From assembly GCA_022376465.1 (NCBI GenBank), contig JACDTU010000035.1, forward strand, positions 62,001 through 126,000: a stretch of DNA of 64,000 nucleotides. Reading direction: 5' to 3'. Shown one piece after another: positions 1-8,983 of the stretch. The notes beneath the pieces are model-generated. The model was not told the origin of the DNA, searched no databases, and was given only the letters and a program-made list of their open reading frames with translations. Position numbers and translations under genes: made by a program. This DNA is from Cubamyces lactineus. Lineage: Eukaryota > Basidiomycota > Agaricomycetes > Polyporales > Polyporaceae. The stretch's first letter is position 1. Each line of letters starts with the position of its first letter.

Positions 1-216
1 GTGATGCGCCAGACCAGGATGGAAGAGAGATGCGAAGGGGAAGTCACTGAGGGGAGTTGCAGAGTCGCATGAGAGGGAGCAGAGGCTTCGCCAGACAGTA
101 CATTAGAGGGAGAGCCTTCGCGCGAGGGCTGCTAGCACAAGAGGCAGCTGGAGGGCGCAGTTAGCGAAGGTGCGAGTTTGTTCTTCTGAGCCTAGGCAGG
201 CAACATGCACATCAGC
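1..216. other. Unassigned flank
   Basis: No gene recognised. Purine-rich sequence that differs from the matching side of the facing Copia copy, so it marks the point where the plus-strand Copia fragment is truncated. Confidence 0.4.
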
Positions 217-834
217 GGTCCAGAAGTTGTCTCAGTACAACTCTAATCCTAGTGACGCACACTGGAACTATGCCAAGTATGTTCTGCGGTACCTGCAAGA
301 GACCAAAGACTACCGGTTGCGTTACTTCAGTTCCTCGAATGACGGTCTTTTGGGTTATTCAGACTCAGACTGGGCTGAGGACCGAGATGACCGCAGGTCC
401 ACTGGAGCTTACGTCTTCTTGATGGCGGGCGGCGCTATTTCCTGGCAGTCTAGGAAACAGCCGACTGTTTCGCTCTCCTCGACCGAGGCGGAATACAAGG
501 CTGCGTCAGATGCTTGTCGTCAAGTTGTATGGCTTCGCACGTTTGGTGAAGAGTTGGGGGACGACATCTCTCGTCCTACACCCTTGTGTCTTGACAACCA
601 AGGGTCCATCTTCTTATCGGTTAATCCTGTCACCGAGCGTCGCACGAAGCACGTCGACGTCCAGTACCACTACACTCGCGAACAAGCTGAGTTAGGGACG
701 ATCGACATCTTCTACGTAGCGACAGAGGATCAACTAGCTGATTCCTTGACGAAGAATGTCTCCTTCTCTATATTGGAGCGCTTCAGAAAGGCGATTGGTC
801 TAGTCTCTCCCTCCGCAGTTTGAACGAGTGGGAG
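217..834 (+). pseudogene. 5'-truncated Ty1/Copia RT tail and RNase H
   Basis: The reading frame encodes the end of a Copia polyprotein: the RT tail motif AVQKLSQYNSNPSDAHW, then RNase H with the D-S-D and STEAEY signatures and the ADSLTK end motif, stopping just before the LTR. Similarity to the facing copy (1949-2562) starts only at about position 215, so everything upstream (Gag, protease, integrase, most of RT) is missing. The two copies differ by scattered substitutions, for example an E/G and an S/G change in the shared protein, so they are separate insertions or an old duplication. Not expected to be functional. Confidence 0.9.
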
Positions 835-1374
835 TGTTGAACTTCCAGGTTATCGGCTGTGCCGGACCGGGAATGTGGACCTTGTGGCTGTGGCGCCTAC
901 AACGCGCACAGCATGGACTTTGTTCCTTCCTTTTACGGACTGCTCAGCATACGTACTGTAGTTAGACATTCTTTCATTCCCTCCATCTTTCCGTTGCGTT
1001 CTACACTGCTACGGATCCTTCCAGAGGGTTCTATATCTATGACACCATATGTCGCGATACTCGCACCATGGTCTTACTCATCGTACATAGCGATCACATG
1101 CCTCCTTTCTTCACTTACTCATGGCACTCCTCTCTCAGTATATAAGGAGGACATTGTTCGCCCCTACTCTTCAGTCGTTCGCTCACAGACTGAAGAGTAA
1201 GTTCCTTCATTACCTATGCCTTTATATGCAGTTACTTACCAAGTACTTGTAGCTCTCTTTGTGTCGCTTACAGGTACTTGTACTATGCAATATAGTCGTT
1301 CGCTCACAGACTGAAGACTCTCTTTGTGTCGCTTACAGGTCGCTCCCCAGCCTTCTAGGTTCAGAAGTTCGTCA
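835..1374 (+). repeat. Copia LTR (plus-strand copy)
   Basis: Begins TGTTGAACTTCCAG directly after the RNase H stop and the purine tract GTGGGAGTG, and ends AGAAGTTCGTCA. It has an internally repeated segment around TCGTTCGCTCACAGACTGAAG. It mirrors 1400-1937, leaving a 25-bp spacer between the two LTR ends. Confidence 0.85.
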
Positions 1375-1399
1375 AAGTTCGGGGGTTTCCATGCTCCTG

Positions 1400-1937
1400 T
1401 GACGAACTTCTGAACCTGGAAGGCTGGGGAGCGACCTGTAAGCGACACAAGAGAGTCTTCAGTCTGTGAGCGAACGACTCTATTGCATAGTACAAGTACC
1501 TGTAAGCGACACAAGAGAGCTACAAGTACTTGGTAAGTAACTGCATAAGTAACCATAGGTAATGAAGGAACTTACTCTTCAGTCTGTGAGCGAACGACTG
1601 AAGAGCAGGGGCGAAGAATGTCCTCCTTATATACTGAGAGAGGAGTGCCATGAGTAAGCGAAGAAAGGAGGCATGTGATCGCTATGTACGATGAGTAAGA
1701 CCATGGTGCGAGTATCGCGACATATGGTGTCATAGGTATAGAACCCTCTGGAAGGATCCGTAGCAGTGTAGAACGCAACGGAAAGATGGAGGGAATGAAA
1801 GAATGTCTAACTACAGTACGTATGCTGAGCAGTCCGTAAAAGGAAGGAACAAAGTCCATGCTGTGCGCGTTGTAGGCGCCACAGCCACAAGGTCCACATT
1901 CCCGGTCCGGCACAGCCGATAACCTGGAAGTTCAACA
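1400..1937 (-). repeat. Copia element C, 3' LTR
   Basis: Minus-strand LTR, TGTTGAACTT at 1937 to TCGTCA at 1400, directly downstream of the RNase H stop at 1949. It is 538 bp against 445 bp for the presumed 5' LTR at 29195-29639; the difference lies in internally duplicated blocks around the CAGTCTGTGAGCGAACGAC motif. Confidence 0.8.
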
Positions 1938-1948
1938 CTCCCACTCGT

Positions 1949-2646
1949 TCAAACTGCGGAGGGAGAGACTAGACCAATCGCCTTTCTGAAGCGCTCCAAT
2001 ATAGAGAAGGAGACATTCTTCGTCAAGGAATCAGCTAGTTGATCCTCTGTCGCTACGTAGAAGATGTCGATCGTCCCTAACTCAGCTTGTTCGCGAGTGT
2101 AGTGGTACTGGACGTCGACGTGCTTCGTGCGACGCTCGGTGACAGGATTAACCGATAAGAAGATGGACCCTTGGTTGTCAAGACACAAGGGTGTAGGACG
2201 AGAGATGTCGTCCCCCAACTCTTCACCAAACGTGCGAAGCCATACAACTTGACGACAAGCATCTGACGCAGCCTTGTATTCCGCCTCGGTCGAGGAGAGC
2301 GAAACAGTCGGCTGTTTCCTAGACTGCCAGGAAATAGCACCACCTGCCATCAAGAAGACGTAAGCTCCAGTGGACCTGCGGTCATCTCGGTCCTCAGCCC
2401 AGTCTGAGTCTGAATAACCCAAAAGACCATCATTCGAGGAACCAAAGTAACGCAACCGGTAGTCTTTGGTCCCTTGCAGGTACCGCAGAACATACTTGGC
2501 ATAGTTCCAGTGTGCATCGCTAGGATTAGAGTTGTACTGAGACAACTTCTGGACCGCGAAGGAAATATCCGGACATGTACCCAAAGTCGCATAGAGCAGA
2601 CTGCCAATTAGGCTCTGGTACCGTTTCCGGGAGTGGTCGGCGGCGG
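1949..2646 (-). pseudogene. Copia C RT tail and RNase H
   Basis: The reading frame runs from the Gypsy A junction (2646) through SLLYATLGTCPDISF and AVQKLSQYNSN to an RNase H domain with D-S-D, SSTEAEY and ADSLTK motifs, and stops at 1949, 11 bp before the LTR. It is the 3' part of the polyprotein whose 5' part lies at 15869-19946. Confidence 0.9.
2642..2646. repeat. Target-site duplication of Gypsy A, left
   Basis: ggcgg, identical to 15864-15868. It fixes the outer ends of Gypsy A and shows that A inserted into the Copia C coding region. Confidence 0.9.
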
Positions 2647-3206
2647 TGTTACGCTTTCGAGCGTGACTCTTAAACTATCAAGCCTTAAGACGTCAATGAA
2701 TAGAGAGCTTATATCTATTCGATTACTAGCCCTAGCTTGTCGAAGATAAGCGCGTAGTAATTTGTTCAGTGAAAGCGAGTTAACGAGCAATTCGAGTTCG
2801 TATTTCGCGAAGTTCAAATGAAAACTCGTAGATCTCAGAGTTCAACCGAAAGCTGAGGGTCGCTCTGGGGCGTCGCCTCTTATATACATGTACAGAGATT
2901 AAAAAGAGGAATGTTCTAGCGTATTCAAGGACTTTCCGGTACCTCGTAGTCAGCGCTAGTTGAATCTACTACCACTGTGGCAGTGCTGCTGTGCACCGCG
3001 GGTGGCTGTGCAGAAGCAACTGTGCATCCCTATATGGTAAGTGTAGAGTAAGTGCTAGAAAGTCCTAGCTGAGACGAGAACATTCCTGGACTAAAGAACC
3101 ATAGCTACAGTCCTAGAGTCTGCCACGTTTGTATCGTACAGGGAACGAAGCACAAGTCCATAACAAATCATAAAGTTCATGACCCACCAATTGTACGTTT
3201 GTAACA
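2647..3206 (-). repeat. Gypsy A 3' LTR
   Basis: 560 bp, 4 bp longer than the 5' LTR and homologous to the D LTRs. Compared with 15308-15863 it has an extra gaagc-like stretch near 3147 and several substitutions. Confidence 0.9.
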
Positions 3207-3240
3207 TCAGCTCCCCCTCCGCTGAAGGTCGTCCTCGACC

Positions 3241-4527
3241 TTAGAGAGACACAACGATGCTCGAAAATCTATTGAGCGTACCTGGACGAAGGATGTCCAA
3301 GGTTGTCTCAATGACTTCGGACTCGCTGGCTCTAGCGCGGACAATGTCCCACTGAACTGATTCGTCAGTGGACATACCTATAGCCTGGCGATAGGTAGTC
3401 TCGCTACGATCAGCTTGGTTGAAGGTGGGATAATTTCTGCGACATGCGAGGACCTCGTTGATGAGGATGGAAGCGACTTGAGCGTCCCGAGCAGAAGCTT
3501 CAGGCCACTGCAAATGATAGTATACCATAATGCGAGTAGACGTGAGGCTGTAAGCGCTGTTGGGAACGACAAAGATGTCGCCACGGGAAGTGATGTATCC
3601 GAAACGATCTTCTCCTTCGCCTCGAAAAAGTCCAATTCTCCCTTTGGGCTCCTCGATGTTCTTGATGAACGTGTTTGACGGAGGAGGGGGAGGAGACGGA
3701 GCTCCTGCAGCGACCTTGAGCTCCTTGTGAAACTCTTCTTCGGAGAGTTCCTCGATTGGGCTGAGTTCGAGACCATCAAGCTCTGGGAGGAGATTAAAAG
3801 ATTCCTCCGAACTCGGAGAGTCGATGCGAAAGGGGACGACAGGGGAAGTGGACTCCTCAACCATGGGTTGTCCCCATCGGACCGCTTCTTCCTCGGGGTC
3901 CGGAGTAGACACCTTCCAAGGGTCAGTCGATAGAGTAGACCACTTGTCCTCCGAGCATACCTCGTTCTCTTCCTCATCAGAGGAGTCTGTCCCAGGAGTC
4001 TTCTGGTAGTCGCTGATGCGACGCGGCCAAAAGACGTGACCCCAGTTCTGGGTGCTGTGCTGGTTGCGAAGGGGCATTAAGTCCGAGAGGGCCCCTGCGA
4101 CCTGTGGGTTGGCGAGCATGAAAATGACCTTTTCCGCTGCCTGTATCACAGCCTGGTAGGACTCGTTGGTGACTTGAACGACTCGCGTCTTCTCCGACTT
4201 GGGCGCCGAAGTCCTCTTGTTGTACTTGGAGAGGACAGCGTAGGATGGGGCGGCCCTAGCGAGAGAGCGGTAGATGTCGATCAGGTCTCTGACCTGAGGG
4301 AGATGAGAGAGTCGAGCCTCGACGTGACTGTGGAGGTCGGGGTGGAGAATAACCCAGCCGATGCGATCAGCTAGGCTGCCGTCCTCGTTCTGCGAGACAG
4401 TGTGTCGAGGAAGATGGTCGTAAAAGACAGTGTGTCTCTCACAAATGAAGTTGGGGGGACGAGGAATACCGCGCCGTGAACTTTGGTTAAAGCGGCGGTC
4501 GGTGAGACGAGTCTGAGTGTAGACCAT
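3241..4527 (-). CDS. Accessory ORF downstream of Pol in Gypsy A (unknown function)
   Basis: Intact 428-aa ORF whose ATG (4527) lies 67 nt downstream of the Pol stop and which ends 35 bp before the LTR, so it is part of the element. No known domain recognised. The N-terminal half is basic to neutral (starts MVYTQTRLTDRRF, contains PRPPNFI and HTVFYDHLPRHTV). The middle is acidic (DSSDEEENE, ELSEEEFHKEL) with a PPPPP run. A C-terminal block, GLFRGEGEDRFGYITSRGD, is followed by a VYYHLQWPEA region. A homologous but frameshifted copy is in Gypsy D (27241-28529), so it is a family trait and not captured host DNA unique to A. There is no signal peptide or membrane span as in an envelope. A structural or regulatory protein is possible; function unknown. 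Confidence 0.75.
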   Translation of the reverse strand: MVYTQTRLTDRRFNQSSRRGIPRPPNFICERHTVFYDHLPRHTVSQNEDGSLADRIGWVILHPDLHSHVEARLSHLPQVRDLIDIYRSLARAAPSYAVLSKYNKRTSAPKSEKTRVVQVTNESYQAVIQAAEKVIFMLANPQVAGALSDLMPLRNQHSTQNWGHVFWPRRISDYQKTPGTDSSDEEENEVCSEDKWSTLSTDPWKVSTPDPEEEAVRWGQPMVEESTSPVVPFRIDSPSSEESFNLLPELDGLELSPIEELSEEEFHKELKVAAGAPSPPPPPSNTFIKNIEEPKGRIGLFRGEGEDRFGYITSRGDIFVVPNSAYSLTSTRIMVYYHLQWPEASARDAQVASILINEVLACRRNYPTFNQADRSETTYRQAIGMSTDESVQWDIVRARASESEVIETTLDILRPGTLNRFSSIVVSL

Positions 4528-4593
4528 AGTGGAGTTGTGAAAATTGTTGAGAAAAGTTTAGAAAATATTCGAGAGGGGAGTGCAATGAGTCGT

Positions 4594-6177
4594 TCACCGC
4601 AACTTGTGCCTCTTCTTATAGTTGCGCAGGACCGTCTGTGCATTCTTGAGATGCTTTTCTGGCTCCCAAGAATTTTCCAACGCGGGCCAACCCTTCCAAG
4701 CCACAAGATACTGCTTTTGGGTATCTCTATTGCGGTGACTTAGGATTGCCTCTACCTCCCATTCCTTCCCTTCAGCCGACTCTAGGGTTGGAACTGGCGG
4801 AGATCGGATGTAGTCTAGACCGTGCACCTTTCTTGTGTAGTACGGGGTGAGTAGCGCTGTATAGAAGACGGGGTGTATCTTCCATGTCTCCGAAAGTTTT
4901 ATTGACTTCCTGGAGGCATATGAGAGCCTGAGGTTCTTTGTGTCGAGAAGAACCTTGTCTCCTTGCTTCAGCGGTACTCGAGCAGCAGGGAGCCTTTTTG
5001 ACATTGCTGCGGCTGCTTGAGCATGCGCAGCGATTGTATTCTCCCTGGCTTCTTGAAGACTTTGAAGCCTCTGCTCCGTACTTGGATGCTTTGGGGTTGT
5101 TCTGACCGTCCCAACGGCCTCTGGCTGAAATCCGTAGAGGAGTTCAAAAGGGGATTTTCCCGTGACAGAGTGTGTCCGCTGATTATGCGCGAATTCGAAT
5201 TGAGGCAGCAGTTTAGCCCAGGTATCCGGATTGTTAGCACAGTAGAGTCGAAGTGCTAAGTCGAGTTCTTGATTGACTCGTTCCGTTTCCCCATCCGTTT
5301 GCGGATGATAGGCCGTACTGAGCGCAGTTTCGGTTCCTAGGCTATTGTGTAATTCTTTGAATGCCTTGGAGACGAATTGCGGTCCTCGATCCGAGATAAT
5401 CTTTGCGGGTAATCCGAACCTGCGATATACATCTCTTTGCAGAATATCCATGGCTCCTTCAGCCGTAATATTCTTTGTGCAGGGAGAGAATACCGCTGCC
5501 TTGGACACATCATGATCGACTACCACTTGGATGGCATTGAACCCATCTGACTCTGGTAAATCGGTGATATAATCCATGGTGATCGTCCGGAAAGGCCTAG
5601 TATCCCCACTGTGTTGTATGGGAATTAAACCTGGTTTGAGGGGATGTGTATTGACCTTGCATGTTTGACAAGCTGCGCAACCCTTGACATATTGCGTGAT
5701 GAATTTTCGCATGCCTGGCCACATATATTCCCGTTTAACCAAATCGTAGGTCTTCTGGACTCCTGGGTGTCCCATAATCGGCGCATCATGATACAACTTG
5801 ACTATATCATGGTACAACTGATTATTTGGTGGAACATATACTCTGTTCTTGTATAGAAGTGTTCCGTCGTTGTTGGACCAATCTTCTGGTTTGCCGAACT
5901 CCGGGCGTTTGGTAGCCTTTCCTTTTAGAGTAACGTACTCTACTACCAAAGTATCCCGTAGTTTGCTATCCGTAATGTGCTCTTGAAGCTCGACATTGAT
6001 AGCCTTGACAAAAAGTTTTGATCCCGGGACAACGACATCCTTGTTGTCATTTTCCCCCCCATCATGCCTTGATCTCCGAGCAAGGCTGTCTCTTTGGGTG
6101 AGGAATTTTCCAAGTTGATGCTTGACTGTCCTTGGTGACTCCCACTCAATGATTGTCTTGAGTTTTATGGGATCCAT
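4594..6177 (-). pseudogene. Gypsy A Pol remnant: integrase and chromodomain
   Basis: 527 aa. It starts with the RT-tail motif MDPIKLKTIIEWE, jumps straight to the end of RNase H (ARRSRHDGGENDN), and then carries a complete integrase: an H2C2 zinc finger (HDAPIMGHPGVQKT ... CAACQTC), and a DDE core with TMDYITDLP, a second D in ISDRGPQF and E in TDGETERVNQE. It ends with a chromodomain (EWEVEAILSHR, YLVAWKGWP, SWEPEKHL). Against the D copy, the whole RT palm and RNase H are deleted. The chromodomain is intact here but out of frame in D. In chromoviruses it guides integration to histone-marked chromatin. Confidence 0.9.
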
Positions 6178-6179
6178 TG

Positions 6180-6560
6180 CGACTATTCCTTTGTCCGAAT
6201 AGTTTCTTCTTCCTTCAAACGATGTACTTCAACCGTCGTCTGAAATTTGTCTTCTTCGACGTCTGAATCCTTCTCCTCAGGCAGTTCGATCTCTCGCCCT
6301 TCCTCCTTTGAAGGTGGACCGTGTTCCCTGGGTGATTCAGACTCTTGAAGTCTATATCCGTGTAGTTCTCTAAATTGATCGCCTACACTTGCGAGTGATC
6401 AATCTAGTCTTGTAGAAAATCCACGAAGTTATGTACCCTCTTTGGAGGCGTAACAACTTCTCCTTGGGATTAACTCAAGTGTTTGGATGACTTGAGAAAT
6501 GTATCAGTGTGCCCGTTCGGAAGCCTTGTGATATCTTCTCATGAAGTCTTCCTGTCCCAA
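6180..6560 (-). pseudogene. Gypsy A Gag remnant
   Basis: On the minus strand this matches the acidic, proline-rich N-terminal part of the D Gag around 22040-22140 (FRTTVE and EETIR-like stretches). It is joined by a deletion to the RT/integrase segment, and on the other side it is cut by Gypsy B at 6565. Confidence 0.7.
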
Positions 6561-6565
6561 CACTC
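6561..6565. repeat. Target-site duplication of Gypsy B, left
   Basis: cactc, identical to 14900-14904. Confidence 0.9.
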
Positions 6566-7253
6566 TGTTATGACCATGCCGTCCAGGGGTACAACTTCGG
6601 TGGTCGGGACTTGGACGGAGTTCGGGGTTGGAGTACGACCGGAGGTCGGACTAGCACTGTTATGAGGACTTTCGCGAAACTATTAGTAACGCACGGGTTC
6701 CGACTCGGTTTCCTCTATTTGCGGACTTCGGGGTACGGACTTGACGGGACGGAGGTCGGACTTGGAGACGGGGTTAGGTCGAAGGGGGTGGTAGGAAGGG
6801 AATGAAGGATGGTCGGACTAGGGGGTCGGGGTTGAGTGTCGGACTACGAGTTGAACCAGTATAACGAGGTTAACGAGGGATAACGAGATTTCCGAACTGA
6901 GTAGCTACTACATTCCGGGGCAGTATTTATACTAAGTCAGAAACCCGATAGAAACAATAAGAGATGTACGTGATAGGAAAGAGGAGAACGAAAGTACGGA
7001 GTAACTTGCCAAGGGTAAGATAACGCAGATAGCTCTGTAAGCAAAAGCCTCATGTAGGTAGCGCCATGAGGGGTTATCTGAGACATGTAAGTCATGGGGT
7101 CGGGGGAAGTCCAAAGTACGGAGTACAAAGTGCGGAGTACGGAGAACGGAGTCGGGGGTACGGGGTACGGAAGAGCGGAGTACGTAACGGAGTAAGGAGC
7201 GGAGTACGGGGGTTCGGGGATCGGACTTCGGGGTTACATCACGGAGCGTAACA
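6566..7253 (-). repeat. Gypsy B 3' LTR
   Basis: 688 bp, TGTTATGACC to GAGCGTAACA on the plus strand. It is 14 bp shorter than the 5' LTR, mainly through indels in the CGGAGTAC-rich repeat tract near 7180. The polypurine tract GGGGGGAGG (minus strand, 7254-7275) lies directly inside. Confidence 0.9.
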
Positions 7254-7390
7254 GTGCCTCCCCCCTAGGCCCGAACCCTTGAGGGCCTATGGTGAAAGGA
7301 AATAGAAGTCTGTCCAAAAAAGGTAATCCGATAAGTCCAGGGAACGGAGATCAAGAATCGGGGCAGGGTCAGAATCGATGAGGAAAGGTG

Positions 7391-7398
7391 TATATAAG
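7391..7398 (+). promoter_or_regulatory. TATA box of the antisense gene in Gypsy B
   Basis: TATATAAG lies 74 bp before the ATG at 7465 on the strand opposite to the retrotransposon genes, followed by a CT-rich leader and a CCA/CCACC run. This implies the antisense gene has its own promoter. Confidence 0.6.
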
Positions 7399-7464
7399 AC
7401 GGGGGTGAGACTTAGCCGGTTCTTCCTCGCTCTCTGTCTCCCACCACCACCACCACCACCAGCA

Positions 7465-8878
7465 ATGTCCAGCACCCTCGACAACATCCAAGCCTTGGAG
7501 GCGCACTTGGCGCAACTCCGGATGAAGGCGGCGGCGGAGGAGGCCGCGGCAGCCAAGGCGTAAGTACCGGAGTTGTCGGAGTTCGGGGTACGGACTAACG
7601 GTGGTTTGTAGGGCGCGAAGGGCGGAGGAGGAGCGAGCGCGGGAGGAGGAGCGAGCGCGGGAGGAGAAGGAGCGCGCGGAGTACGAGGCCGCGCAAAAGG
7701 CAGCGGCGTTGATTCGCCAGGCTGCCCTCGCGAAGGCCGGGACTTCCGTGCGGGGAAGCAAGCGTCCCGCGGAGGATGAAGAGCCGGAGTCGGAGGAGGA
7801 GGAGGACGATGCGGAGCTGCTAGTCCCGCGGTAAGTCCGTCCGGAGGACGGAGTACGGGGTTCGGACTAACGCGGAGTTCCCCAGGACGAAGTGCGACCA
7901 GTGCGCGGCCAAGCAGATCGCGTGCCGGTTCCGCGCTGGCAAGCGGACGTCAAGCTGCGTCCAGTGCCAGAAGGCCCGGTCGCGCGCATGCGTCGGGGCT
8001 CGCGGACTATCCGCGGACATCCAAGCCCGGATTGCGCGCAAGGAGGAGGCCCCGAGCCCTCAACGCAAGAAGGTCAAGTCCGCCGCCATCGTCGACGACG
8101 ACGACAGATTCGAGACCCCCGCCCCACTGGAGTACGGAGTTCGGAGAAGGTGCGGGCGGAGAAGGGCAAGGGGAAGGAGAAGGAGAAGGAGAAGGAGAAG
8201 ACGGTGGAGAAGGCGGCGGAGAAGCCGCTCCAACCAGGTGAGGTCCGGTGGACTTTTGTCGCACCGCCCGGAGTTAACCCGCCAGCACGCACGGTCGTAG
8301 CCCGAGGCCTGAGCATTGCGGGCTCATCGACAGGCCCTCGCATGTCCGCCGGCTCCGGACTTCCGGAGGTTGGGAAGTCCGACCTCCGGTGGTCCGACGA
8401 CCCGGAGAAGCTCTCCGACCGAGAGCTCCTCGAGCACTTGCTCGTCGCGGTGCAGCGCAACCGGCGCACCTTGGGGCGGGTCATCGACCTGCTGGTCGAC
8501 GAGGAGGAGCAGCGGGAGGAGATGATGCGGGAGGAGGTCCGGGGTCTTGGCGACGCCATCGCCAAGATCGTGCGGAAGGAGTTGAAGGCCGTGATCGGCG
8601 AGGCCGTCCGCGAGGCAGTGAAGTCCGAACTTGCGACGGAGTTCGGGACTATGCTGCGGGAGATCCTCGAGATCACCTCGCAGGACAAGGAGGACGCGAT
8701 TGCGGACGCGCTGGAGTGGGCGGGGGTAGCTGGGTCGGACTGGGAGGAGGAGGAAAATGGGTCGGGGTTGGACAAGTCCGCGCAGGGCAAGTCCGGTGAG
8801 GTGGAGGAGGAGCAGGGCGAGGGTGTGAAGGAGGGGAAAGGTCCGGAGGGACCTGCGGACATGGACACTGCGGAGTAG
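7465..8878 (+). CDS. Antisense spliced gene with Zn(II)2Cys6-like cluster, inside Gypsy B
   Basis: Exon 1 7465-7559 and exon 2 7612-7830 are separated by introns 7560-7611 and 7831-7885; both start GTAAGT, contain GGACTAACG and end AG. Exon 3 starts at 7886. The protein opens with an Ala/Glu/Arg coiled coil and an acidic tract. It then shows cysteines spaced C-x2-C-x6-C-x10-C-x2-C-x7-C (from TKCDQCAAKQIAC to KARSRAC), which fits the fungal binuclear zinc cluster consensus, although this family is not proven to bind DNA. The C-terminal half (about 8150-8878) is charged and helical but lies in another frame, so either a third unrecognised intron or a small indel lies at about 8090-8160. The gene ends 106 bp from the convergent Pol stop. 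Possible role: DNA binding or regulation of the element; inference. Confidence 0.6.
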
Positions 8879-8983
8879 TGCGGGAGTACGGACTTCGGAC
8901 TTCGGACATCTTAGCTAGTATCTTGTAGTCCGAGCGCGGGGTTGAATGAAAACGGTGGAGGTGAGAAATACCGGTGTGAACTC

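Noticed and set aside
217..2562. Inverted duplication as an assembly artefact
   Set aside because: The arms differ by several substitutions, amino-acid changes and indels and have different outer flanks, so they are two real copies.
3241..4527. Retroviral-type envelope gene
   Set aside because: Position would fit, but there is no signal peptide, membrane span, cysteine framework or fusion-like segment.
8074..8868. 264-aa minus-strand ORF in Gypsy B
   Set aside because: Mirror of the charged coding region of the antisense gene; no motifs, and the true element genes end at 8984.
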